From Candidatus Aphodocola excrementigallinarum (GTDB lineage: Bacteria > Bacillota_I > Bacilli_A > RF39 > UBA660): a DNA stretch of 49,415 nucleotides. The stretch covers positions 1 through 49,415 of the forward strand of contig DVMT01000027.1 in assembly GCA_018714855.1 (NCBI GenBank), in the 5' to 3' direction. The notes below the pieces were generated by a model, which saw only the letters and a list, made by a program, of their open reading frames with translations, was not told the origin of the DNA and made no database searches. Positions 10,565 through 19,700 of this stretch are shown in pieces. How positions within the stretch are numbered: position 1 is the first letter of the stretch; every line of letters begins with the position of its first letter. The translations under genes and the position numbers were made by a program.

Positions 10565-10855
10565 TTATTTTTGTATTACTATAATATTGTTATTATTATA
10601 CTCCAATCCGCTTTGTGCTGCAACTAGTTGCATGTTTTCTAGCGAAATAAGTTCATTTACCTTCATTGTTAAACTTTCGTTTATGTTTTCTTGTTTTGTT
10701 ACTTTACCTTTTAGTTTTTCTACTTCTATATTAACAGATGATAATTGTGCTTTAAAAAAGAAGACACTTATGAATACACAAAAAATAGTTGTAAATGTAA
10801 GGGTTATCATCATTTTTTCAAATTTTGTTTTCCTTCTTCTTTTACTAGCCATCAT
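10565..10855 (-). CDS. ftsL: FtsL-like small cell-division membrane protein
   Basis: 96 aa, basic N-terminus, single TM, coiled coil; position between rsmH and pbpB matches ftsL in dcw clusters. Confidence 0.65.
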   Translation of the reverse strand: MMASKRRRKTKFEKMMITLTFTTIFCVFISVFFFKAQLSSVNIEVEKLKGKVTKQENINESLTMKVNELISLENMQLVAAQSGLEYNNNNIIVIQK

Positions 10856-10869
10856 TATCCCTCTTTCTT

Positions 10870-11787
10870 TTATCTTTGTTTTATCGCAACTCTTAACGTC
10901 GCACTTCTTGACCTTCTGTTTTTTTCTATTTCTTCTTTAGAAGGTTTTATTTTCTTTAATACTCTTAACTCTGGTAATAAATTATCAGGCACATCTGGAA
11001 GGCCTTTTAGTAACGGATCTTCTTTTGACCTTTCTTTAAATACCGTTTTACATATTTTATCTTCTAATGAATGAAAGGTAATTACCGCAATAACACCACC
11101 GATGTTTAACATGTCAATTGCATCGTTTAGTGCGCCAGGCAATATACCAAGTTCATTATTAACTTCTATTCTAATTGCTTGAAACGTTCTTCTTGCTGGA
11201 TTAGTAAGTCTTTTGTATTTAGCTGGAACACAACTTGAAATAACGTTTGTGAGTTCAAGCGTTGTTTTAATAGGCTTTTTTTGCCTTTCTTCCACTATTT
11301 TTCTTGCGATCTTTCTATAATACTTTTCTTCTCCATAACATTTAATTATTCTTGCTAACTCATCAATAGAATAATTATTTACAACGTCATAAGCACTTTT
11401 TTTAGCACTTTTGTCCATTCGCATGTCGAGCGGTGCATCAGCGTGAAAACTAAACCCCCGGGAAACATCGTCTAACTGTGGTGAAGAAACTCCTAAATCA
11501 AACAAAACGCCATCTATTTTAGTTACGCCTCTTTTTGATAACTCTTCTTTTATATTAGAAAAGTTACTAGGAATTATTTCATAGTTAGTACTTATTTTAC
11601 TTAAAACGTTTTCACTATAGCTTCTTGCATCATTATCCTGATCAAAAGCATATAATTTCCCTTTTTTTAGTCTTTTTAAGATTGCACTTGAATGACCTGC
11701 ATATCCTAAAGTACAGTCTACGTATACGCCATCTTCCTTAATGTTTAAAGCATCTATTGAAGGCTTTAACAAAACACTTACATGCAT
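10870..11787 (-). CDS. rsmH: 16S rRNA (cytosine(1402)-N4)-methyltransferase RsmH (MraW)
   Basis: MHVSVLLKPSIDALNIKEDGVYVDCTLGYAGHSSAIL; GVLFDLGVSSPQLDDVSRGFSFHADAPLDMRMD; RTFQAIRIEVNNEL. Confidence 0.97.
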   Translation of the reverse strand: MHVSVLLKPSIDALNIKEDGVYVDCTLGYAGHSSAILKRLKKGKLYAFDQDNDARSYSENVLSKISTNYEIIPSNFSNIKEELSKRGVTKIDGVLFDLGVSSPQLDDVSRGFSFHADAPLDMRMDKSAKKSAYDVVNNYSIDELARIIKCYGEEKYYRKIARKIVEERQKKPIKTTLELTNVISSCVPAKYKRLTNPARRTFQAIRIEVNNELGILPGALNDAIDMLNIGGVIAVITFHSLEDKICKTVFKERSKEDPLLKGLPDVPDNLLPELRVLKKIKPSKEEIEKNRRSRSATLRVAIKQR

Positions 11788-11790
11788 ATT

Positions 11791-12225
11791 TTAAACCTCC
11801 ATACCATCAAACAAATCTTCTGCTAAATCAGATATATTTTCTTCATTTGCTTTAAAATAATCATTAAACGAATCAGCTGACCATACCTCTAGCCTGTCAT
11901 TTACACCAATTACCACACACTCTTTTTTTAAGCTTGCGTAGGATAAAAGTGGTGCGGGAATAGCAATTCTGCCTTGCTTATCAAAACTAACTTCTTGAGC
12001 TCCAGATAAGAAAAATCTAAGAAAAGTTCTTGCGTCTTTTTTAGTAAACGGAAGTTTATTTAACTTATCTACGATTTTTTGCCACTGGTCTTTTGAATAA
12101 ATAAACAAGCAGCCTTCTAGCCCACGGGTTATAACAAAAGTATCACCTAATTCATATCTAAACTTAGATGGCAAAACAAGTCTTGCCTTTTCATCTATGT
12201 TGTGATGATATTCTCCCATGAACAT
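11791..12225 (-). CDS. mraZ: Transcriptional regulator MraZ
   Basis: MFMGEYHHNIDEKARLVLPSKFR...QGRIAIPAPLLSYASL; AbrB-like MraZ. ATG at 12225 with GGGGG RBS preferred over the track start at 12240. Confidence 0.96.
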   Translation of the reverse strand: MFMGEYHHNIDEKARLVLPSKFRYELGDTFVITRGLEGCLFIYSKDQWQKIVDKLNKLPFTKKDARTFLRFFLSGAQEVSFDKQGRIAIPAPLLSYASLKKECVVIGVNDRLEVWSADSFNDYFKANEENISDLAEDLFDGMEV

Positions 12226-12234
12226 ATTTATCCC

Positions 12235-12279
12235 CCACAATCTACCACTTTATTACACTGGCTACCACAATGATACCAC
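12235..12279 (-). promoter_or_regulatory. Probable MraZ-box direct repeats upstream of mraZ
   Basis: Minus strand ATGTGGTATCATTGTGGTAGCCAGTGTAATAAAGTGGTAGATTGTGGGGG: GTGGTA-like units about every 10-11 bp (plus-strand taccac at 12274, 12263, 12243; ttacac at 12252; ccccac at 12234). Confidence 0.7.
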
Positions 12280-12328
12280 ATTTTAGCTAGTAATGTCCAT
12301 ATAAATAAAATAAAAAATATTACATTTT

Positions 12329-12350
12329 TTCTACTTTACGTAAAGTAGAA
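12329..12350. promoter_or_regulatory. 22-bp perfect palindrome upstream of yidD/znuA-like genes (candidate operator)
   Basis: TTCTACTTTACGTAAAGTAGAA is its own reverse complement. Confidence 0.5.
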
Positions 12351-12409
12351 GATTAACTTTTTAGATCATTACACTATCATTTTTTTAAAAATAATGATAG
12401 AATAGTTAC

Positions 12410-12637
12410 ATGGTAAAAAAAATATTGATTGGATTAATAAAAATTTATCAAAAGATACCAGGTGCATGGCACAGTTACTGCAGGCACATACCAACGTGTT
12501 CTAATTACATGATAGAAGCAGTACAAACGCATGGAACGATAAAAGGCGTTTATTTAGGCATTAAAAGGATCCTTAAATGTAATCCCTGGGGAACTTTTGG
12601 ATACGATCCAGTACCAAAAAAGGAGAATAAAAGATGA
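12410..12637 (+). CDS. yidD: Membrane protein insertion efficiency factor YidD
   Basis: 75 aa, MVKKILIGLIKIYQKIPG...CRHIPTCSNYMIEAVQTHG...RILKCNPWGTFGYDPVP. Confidence 0.95.
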   Translation: MVKKILIGLIKIYQKIPGAWHSYCRHIPTCSNYMIEAVQTHGTIKGVYLGIKRILKCNPWGTFGYDPVPKKENKR

Positions 12638-13512
12638 AAAATAAATTATTACTTATAATAGCAGCTATTTTTATTATGGTAACCTTAAGTGGTTGTTCAA
12701 ATAATAAAGACGAAAATAAAGAAATGACAGCTTATACTAGTGTATATCCGGTTGAATATATTTTAGATAATTTATATGGTGATGAAATTGAAATTTATAG
12801 CATCTATCCAGATGGAACTAATTATAAAAATTATGAATTAACAAATAAGCAAATACAAGATTATAGTAATGCAGAATTATTTGTATACAACGGTACGATT
12901 CAAAAAGAAAAAGATTATGCCGTTGAATTATTAAATGAAAATAAGAATTTAAAAATAATTGATGCATCTCAAGGTATGAATTATACAAATGATGTATCTG
13001 AAAACTGGCTTAATCCATCGAATTATTTAATGATGGCATCTAATATTAAAAATGGTCTTGAAGAATACATAAACGAACGAATTGAAATTGATAAAATTAA
13101 TGAAAATTATGAAAATTTAAAATTTGAACTTACCGAACTTGACGCCGAGTTAAGTGAAGCTGCCTCATCAAGTGATAACCCTACTATAATAGTAAGTGAT
13201 GACACTTTTAAGTATCTTGAAAAATACGGCTTTACCGTTATTTCTTTGGAAGAAAATAATAATTTAACTGAAAAAGTTCTTACGGAAGCTAGAAGATTAA
13301 TTTCTAATGGTACTTGTGATTATATATTTTTAAAAGATGATGAAGAAGAAAACGAAACAATTAAAAAACTTAAAAATTCATACAGTAACATACAAACGGT
13401 TAGTTTAAATACCATATCAACTTTAAGTGCAACACAAAGAAAAGATAAAATAGATTATATGTCTATTATGCAAGATAACATAAACTCAATAAAACTAGAA
13501 GTAAATGATTAA
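12634..13512 (+). CDS. Metal ABC transporter substrate-binding lipoprotein (ZnuA/MntC-like)
   Basis: Lipobox VTLSGCSN; TAYTSVYPVEYILDNLYGDEIEIYSIYPDG; overlaps the end of yidD. Confidence 0.75.
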   Translation: MKNKLLLIIAAIFIMVTLSGCSNNKDENKEMTAYTSVYPVEYILDNLYGDEIEIYSIYPDGTNYKNYELTNKQIQDYSNAELFVYNGTIQKEKDYAVELLNENKNLKIIDASQGMNYTNDVSENWLNPSNYLMMASNIKNGLEEYINERIEIDKINENYENLKFELTELDAELSEAASSSDNPTIIVSDDTFKYLEKYGFTVISLEENNNLTEKVLTEARRLISNGTCDYIFLKDDEEENETIKKLKNSYSNIQTVSLNTISTLSATQRKDKIDYMSIMQDNINSIKLEVND

Positions 13513-13538
13513 AGGATGCATAAGTGCATCCTTTTTTT
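13513..13538 (+). terminator. Intrinsic terminator after the znuA-like gene
   Basis: AAGGATGCATAAGTGCATCCTTTTTTTA. Confidence 0.75.
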
Positions 13539-14478
13539 ATGTTAAAAAATTAGTTATCAAATTTATTAAAATATTCTTTTCATTGGGCTCAGATTCCGCG
13601 ATTAAAATAGTCAAAGCAGCTAATGTGTTGTTATCAATTATTTTTTTATTATTTTTATATAAAATGTCGTAAAACTGAAGAAAATATATAAATAATGTTG
13701 CTGCTATTCTTTTATTACCATCTATAAAAACATGATCTTTAACTATTAAATAAAGAAAATTAGCGGCTTTTTCTTCTAAACTATAATAAACTTCTTTACC
13801 ATCATAAGTCTGATATAACGTGTTTATTATACTTTTTAAGCCTTGACTTCTTTCCAAGGCAAATACATCACTTTCCTCATTAAATCTTAATGTATTTATT
13901 AAGTTTTTACAATCTTCATAAGTTATTACTTTATCACTTATGCTTTCTTTTTTTAATTTCACGTTCTTGTGATCATAATCATCTAATAAATTAAGTGCCT
14001 TAGAATAATCACCAATAACTTTTAATATGTGTTTTGCATCATCACTTTCTAATCTTTCATCTGCCCTATTAGCAATTTCAATTAGCTTAATGGTTTTTTC
14101 TAAATATTCTAATCTTTTATTATTAATTGCATAACCTTTTAATAAATAATCTTTAAGTACTTTGTTAGCCCAGCGTCTAAATGCTATACCACGTTTTGAT
14201 TTAACGCGATAACCAACACTTATTATCATATCAAGATTATAGTAATCTATGTTACGTGATACATCACGATTACCCTCTTTTTGAACTGTTGCAAATTTTG
14301 CAACAGCTGAATAATCCAACTCTTCTTTAAAAGCATTTTTTATATGGCGTGATATTACAGATTTATCTCTATTAAATAATTTTGCCATTTGATCAAGTGA
14401 TAACCAAACAGTATCATCTTTTAAATTCACTTCTAACTTTACATCTTCATCTTCAAATAAAATTATTTCGTTTTTCAA
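13537..14478 (-). CDS. RhuM-family protein with C-terminal Fic/Doc domain
   Basis: RhuM-type N-terminus (VWLSLDQMAKLFNRDKSVISRHIKNAFKEEL...KFATVQKEGNRDVSRNIDYYNLDMIISVGYRVKSKRGIAFRRWAN) plus Fic/Doc motif HVFIDGNKRIAA. TTG start. Confidence 0.88.
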   Translation of the reverse strand: MKNEIILFEDEDVKLEVNLKDDTVWLSLDQMAKLFNRDKSVISRHIKNAFKEELDYSAVAKFATVQKEGNRDVSRNIDYYNLDMIISVGYRVKSKRGIAFRRWANKVLKDYLLKGYAINNKRLEYLEKTIKLIEIANRADERLESDDAKHILKVIGDYSKALNLLDDYDHKNVKLKKESISDKVITYEDCKNLINTLRFNEESDVFALERSQGLKSIINTLYQTYDGKEVYYSLEEKAANFLYLIVKDHVFIDGNKRIAATLFIYFLQFYDILYKNNKKIIDNNTLAALTILIAESEPNEKNILINLITNFLT

Positions 14479-14516
14479 ATTTATTCTCCTTTCCTATCTT
14501 TATTTTTAAATATAAA

Positions 14517-15431
14517 TTATATAATCTTACTTATCTTATTCATTAATAAACCACAAACCTCATTATCTTGCATTAAAGTTATAGAAAAAGTTTTATAACC
14601 TATTCTATTTATGCTAGCACCACAATGATAGATTTTCTTATTATCTAATATGAAATATCTATCATGAAAAGTATTATCATAATAAACTTTTAAATTATGA
14701 TACTGATTATTATACCTTTCTATATCTTGCTTAGTTAAAAAGTTATTTGGTTTAGTTATAATTATTACATCTACTGTTAATTTTTTAATAATATCTAATA
14801 TCGTGTTATCTGCATAAGCATCAACTATTATTATCGTTTTAGTAGCCATTTTAAATATTTCTAATATTTTGTTATAAGCATCAAATATTTGTCCGTTAAA
14901 ATATATTTCGTTAACTTTTCTTTTTTCTTCTATCTTTTTAAATGAATCTTCTAAAGTTTTAATTTTAACATGATCTTCTAAAACTAAGTCATTTATATAT
15001 TTTTGTTCAATTAAATTACTTGAAATATATTTTCTTAATTCTACGAAAGCATCCATTATTCTTATACTAACTTCTTCTGCTACTTTTGTTCTAAGAACTG
15101 TTGCAAGCATTGCGACGCCCTGCTCAGTAAATGCATAAGGTAAAAATTTAGAATATTTACCTTGCTTTAATTCTAAGGTTTCAGATTGAAACCTTAGAAT
15201 TTGATAATACTCTTCTTTTGTTAATCTAAACATAAACCTTTCAGGAAACCTGTTTATATGTCTTTTAACTGCTAAATTAATTGTCTTTGTTCCATTAGCA
15301 CATTCATAAAGTCTTGCTAAATCACTATCTAACATGACTTGTTTTCCTCTTACTTCGTATATTAAATTTTCAACTACTTCCTCATTTTTATTTACATCTT
15401 TGCATTTTGATAAAATTATTTCGTTTTTCAA
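14517..15431 (-). CDS. ORF6N domain protein with C-terminal PLD-like domain
   Basis: ORF6N (IYEVRGKQVMLDSDLARLYECANGTKTINLAVKRHINRFPERFMFRLTKEEY...LPYAFTEQGVAMLATVLRT) followed by KTIIIVDAYADNTILDII...FHDRYFILDNKKIYHCGASINRIG resembling a PLD half-site. TTG start. Confidence 0.85.
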   Translation of the reverse strand: MKNEIILSKCKDVNKNEEVVENLIYEVRGKQVMLDSDLARLYECANGTKTINLAVKRHINRFPERFMFRLTKEEYYQILRFQSETLELKQGKYSKFLPYAFTEQGVAMLATVLRTKVAEEVSIRIMDAFVELRKYISSNLIEQKYINDLVLEDHVKIKTLEDSFKKIEEKRKVNEIYFNGQIFDAYNKILEIFKMATKTIIIVDAYADNTILDIIKKLTVDVIIITKPNNFLTKQDIERYNNQYHNLKVYYDNTFHDRYFILDNKKIYHCGASINRIGYKTFSITLMQDNEVCGLLMNKISKII

Positions 15432-15679
15432 GTTTGCTATCCTTTCCTATTTTTATTTTTTAATGCAAATTAAGGCGTGATGTTTTGTTACCTTAAGTAA
15501 ATTAACCTCCTTTTTTAAACATTTCGTCATTACTTAAATTAAACTACCTTACCTTTTTCTCTTCGTACAAGCGAAGTTTGACCGATATATAACAGTTAAT
15601 ATTATATCAAACATTTGTTCTTTATCCAACGAAAAAACGGCAATTATGATTTTTATATGAGTTTTACATTAGCTTTATA

Positions 15680-15706
15680 TAAAAAAACACTAGCTTTTGC
15701 TAGCAT
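15680..15706 (-). terminator. Intrinsic terminator of trmL
   Basis: Minus strand ATGCTAGCAAAAGCTAGTGTTTTTTT. Confidence 0.7.
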
Positions 15707-16217
15707 CTTTTCCAGTAATTATATAATCTTCTCCTTTAAAAGGTTCCTTTGTTAATAAGTCATTATAATTTTGCTGTCTTAATACCTCATATACCATAAT
15801 CGCCGCACAATTAGATAAATTAAGTGCCCTTACTTTATTAGTCATTGGTATTCTAAGACAGTGATCTAAATCATCTTTTAATATTTCAAGTGGAATACCA
15901 GTTGATTCCTTTCCAAACACTAAATAAATATTTTCATTTTTATTACTATAATCAAACGACGTATGAGATTTCTTTCCATACCTAGTTAAATAATAAAACT
16001 TTCCTTTATTCTTACTTTTAAAATCTTCCCAATTTTCATACAAAGTATAATCACATTCGTTAATATAATTAGCACCACTTCTTTTTATATAACTTTCATC
16101 TAATGAAAATCCAAGTGGTTTAATTAAATGTAGCTTAGTATTAGTAGCAGCACAAGTACGCATTATATTACCAGTATTGCCTGGTATTTCTGGTTCATAT
16201 AAAACTACGTTAATCAC
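15690..16217 (-). CDS. trmL: tRNA (cytidine(34)-2'-O)-methyltransferase TrmL (SPOUT family)
   Basis: MINVVLYEPEIPGNTGNIMRTCAATNTKLHLIKPLGF; LVFGKESTGIP; RIPMTNKVRALNLSNCAAIMVYEVLRQ. Confidence 0.95.
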   Translation of the reverse strand: MINVVLYEPEIPGNTGNIMRTCAATNTKLHLIKPLGFSLDESYIKRSGANYINECDYTLYENWEDFKSKNKGKFYYLTRYGKKSHTSFDYSNKNENIYLVFGKESTGIPLEILKDDLDHCLRIPMTNKVRALNLSNCAAIMVYEVLRQQNYNDLLTKEPFKGEDYIITGKDASKS

Positions 16218-16668
16218 CTATTACACTTCTTTCTTTAAATATCTCTTCAACTTCACTACTTTTATTTAAAGCACTTACATCGATTACGTCTTTTACTTCT
16301 GCATTTTCATAAAAAATAAGCTCCGGAGCATTTTGATAAAAAGGATCCGCAATTGTAGTTTCGTTTATGTTTATGTATATAATATCATTTTCTAAATTAT
16401 ACTCTTTTATAACTGGTATAAATATCTTTTCAAAATCAATTGTTTTTTCTTCACTACTATTTGATACATATATAATTGCACTAGGTTGTTCTATAACATG
16501 ATTTTCTATCTCATCATAGTTTATCTCCGTTAAATAATTACTAATATCAGATGTAGCAAGCGAATTATTTTCTTTGTTTTCATGTAATTTAAGTGCTATT
16601 ATAAGTACCGACAAAGTAACTACACATATTACCACTAGTAAAATAACTCTTTTAGTTTGTTCTTTCAT
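16210..16668 (-). CDS. Membrane-anchored protein, possibly thioredoxin-fold without CxxC
   Basis: N-terminal TM; PSAIIYVSNSSEEKTIDFEKIFIPVIKEYNLENDIIYININE...APELIFYENAEVKDVID resembles thioredoxin-fold strand order. Confidence 0.4.
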   Translation of the reverse strand: MKEQTKRVILLVVICVVTLSVLIIALKLHENKENNSLATSDISNYLTEINYDEIENHVIEQPSAIIYVSNSSEEKTIDFEKIFIPVIKEYNLENDIIYININETTIADPFYQNAPELIFYENAEVKDVIDVSALNKSSEVEEIFKERSVIGD

Positions 16669-16751
16669 AAATATTCTCCTTTATCATATTTATATTTTAA
16701 CACAATTATAAAAATGAATAAAGAAAAAACAAAAGAATTATAATCTTTTGT

Positions 16752-19700
16752 TTAATCTATATCAAGGATGTCTTCTTCTTCATCTTTATTAATTGAAAAA
16801 TCGCTTATGTATTTTACAAGTACTGGTTTTCCACGGTTTATTACAAATAAGAAATCATCATCGATAGATTCTTTAATTTCAGGAGTTCTAACGGATATTT
16901 TCAAGGTGAATTGATCATTTATACCATCACCAATAAAGATTCCATCATTTGGATTAACACCATCTTTAAACCAAGATTCATACTCATATTTTTTAATCTT
17001 ATCTATACTATCTACCAAGATAAAATTAATAATTCCAAGATCTTTTGCCTTTGTAAAGAAATCATTAGCTTTTGCTTTATTATCACTTGATAATTTTGAA
17101 ATAAAGTCTTCTATACCATTAATTACTAATAAAATTGGTTTTTGATTTCTTAAAACAGATATATTATAACCATTTTGAACATATAAATTATAACAATCAA
17201 CTTGGTATTTTAATAATTTTTCAAATATTTGATTATAGTCATTTTTTTCAACCGCTAAATTTGACATTGTATTATCATTTATCTCAACCGCTTCAGAATC
17301 TATTAACATAGTTTGATAAGCAGTGTTTAATTTTAATTCATTTAATAAAGCATTAACAAAATTTGTCATTACAAAACAATCATTAGCAGTTACAATATTT
17401 ATTAAATTCTTTTTAAAGTTGTATGTAGAAACATTAAGATCCTTCTTTTCAATACCTATTATTACATCAAAACTATTTTGATCGTAACTTTCTTCTACTG
17501 ATTCATAAGTTACTTTTAAAGGAAGTACCGGTACGTGTTTAGCCTTTATATTATATTTAGAATTAGTTTCAGATATTTTAGCTTCAATCGTCTCATTTAT
17601 TTTTTCGTTTGTATCCACTGATGCTGTTTGAAATTCATAAACCGCATCTTGCTTTATTATACCTCTTCCAAATATCTTAGATGGATAGTTTTTACCTACG
17701 TTACCTAATATAGTTGAGTAATCATCATCATTGTTTTGTTGCAATGAATAAATAAGTGAGAAATTCTGTTTTAATTTAAATCTTAATCCGTTAGGTGTAT
17801 TACAAGTAATAAAGAAATATATTCCATACTTAGTACACTCTCTTGTTATAACGTTTAATGTATCTTCATATTTTTCATAAGTATCTTGATATGCTTCATA
17901 GTTATTAATTATAACAACTATACTAGGTTCTTTTTTACCACTTTTCAAATTATAATTGAAGAAATTACCACCGTAACTACTAAATAAAGATTTTCTTTTT
18001 TCCATTAAACTATTTATCATTTTATATAAATTACCTATTTTTTCTTCTTCATCAATTTGAATTACATCACCAACGTAATTAGATGTATCATATATTTTAA
18101 GTACTTCTGCACCAAAGTCTAATATATAAAAGTTTATTTCTTCCGTGCTATATAAACACATTGATGAATAAATCATGGTCATTATAAAATTTTCTTTACC
18201 AGAACCGGTAGCACCATACAAAAGCGTATTACCACGCGCGCTTATTGGTACTGTTAAAATATTTTGTTTTTGTTCTTGAGGAACATCATATTCACCTACC
18301 GGAATATCAATAATATTGGCCTTAGGTTTAAAGTTATACTTAGATATTAAATTAACGATGTTAATAAAACTAGGTATTTTATCAAGCCATAATGGTTTGC
18401 ATTTAATCTTTTGTTCTTTAGCTATATCCGCCAAATAATTAACAACGTTTGATAATTCCTCTCCGTATTTTTTCTCATCTTTATTTACTTTCTTTTCTCT
18501 TGTTGCAACGTTTTTAATAACTTGTCCAACATTATTAATAAAATTAATCGCGGTATCTATAGGTTTTTTAGTCTTTTCTTTTGGAACATATTTTCCTCCT
18601 GCCCAAGCAGCTTGTCCTAAAGTAAACACTTCATTATAACCAACCTGAAAGTAAAACCTACCAGTTTGTTTTAAATAAGCAGCATCAGGACATTTAATAA
18701 CCTCGTTTGAATCACTTTTATCTTGAACTCTTAGACATACCCTAAACCTTGTGTTTGACCAAATCTGAGGATCAACAACACCACTTGGTTTTTGAGTTGC
18801 AAGTATTAAGTGAACACCAAGTGAACGACCTATACGAGCGGTAGAAATAAGTTGTTCCATAAATTCTGGTTGCTGTGTTTTAAGTTCAGCAAACTCATCA
18901 CTTATAATAAACAAATGTGATACCGGTTCATCTACTTTCTTTTCTCTATATAACCTTTGATATTTATATATATCAACCGTTGATTCACCAGTTTTATCCC
19001 TTGCGATGTTAAATAATCTTTGTCTTCTTTTTAATTCACTTTCAATAGAAGATAAACTTCTTTTTATCTCACTTGCATCAAGGTTCGTTATCGTACCTAC
19101 TAAGTGAGGTAATTTTTTACCAGAATTAGCATTTTCAAAAGCACCAGCAAGTCCTCCACCTTTGTAGTCAATTAATATAAATTGTACTTCATACGGATTA
19201 TAGTTAACCGCTAAAGACAAAATATAAGTAATGATAAATTCTGATTTACCAGAACCTGTCATACCTGCGACAAGCCCATGCGGACCATGTGCTTTTTCAT
19301 GTAAATCAATGTACTGAATTTCATTATTCTTTCCATAACCAACCGGAGTTGAAAGCGACTCCATAGGATTGCTTTTTTGCCATCTGTTAAGTGAGTTTAA
19401 CTGCTGTACTTTACCTACGTCATACATCTCTAAAAAGCCTACTTTATCTGGTATTTTAGCAACTGAGTTATTAGCGGTTTCAATAGGAATATTAGATAAT
19501 ACTTTGTAGCATTCATTATAATTAATGCCACTTATTAAGTCTATTATAAACTTTTGGTTTTCCTCATTTATAACGTTCTTAGAAAGCTCACCTGATGCAG
19601 CATCAACGGTTATAAAACTCTTACATTGTTCTGGAAGCGTTGATATGTTTCCATTTGAAATTAACAAACTAAAACCATAATTTACTTTTGACTCAAGTAA

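Noticed and set aside
13537-15431. Prophage call based on RhuM and ORF6N genes
   Set aside because: No integrase, terminase, capsid or tail genes nearby; flanking genes are housekeeping. ORF6N/RhuM proteins occur as isolated chromosomal genes.
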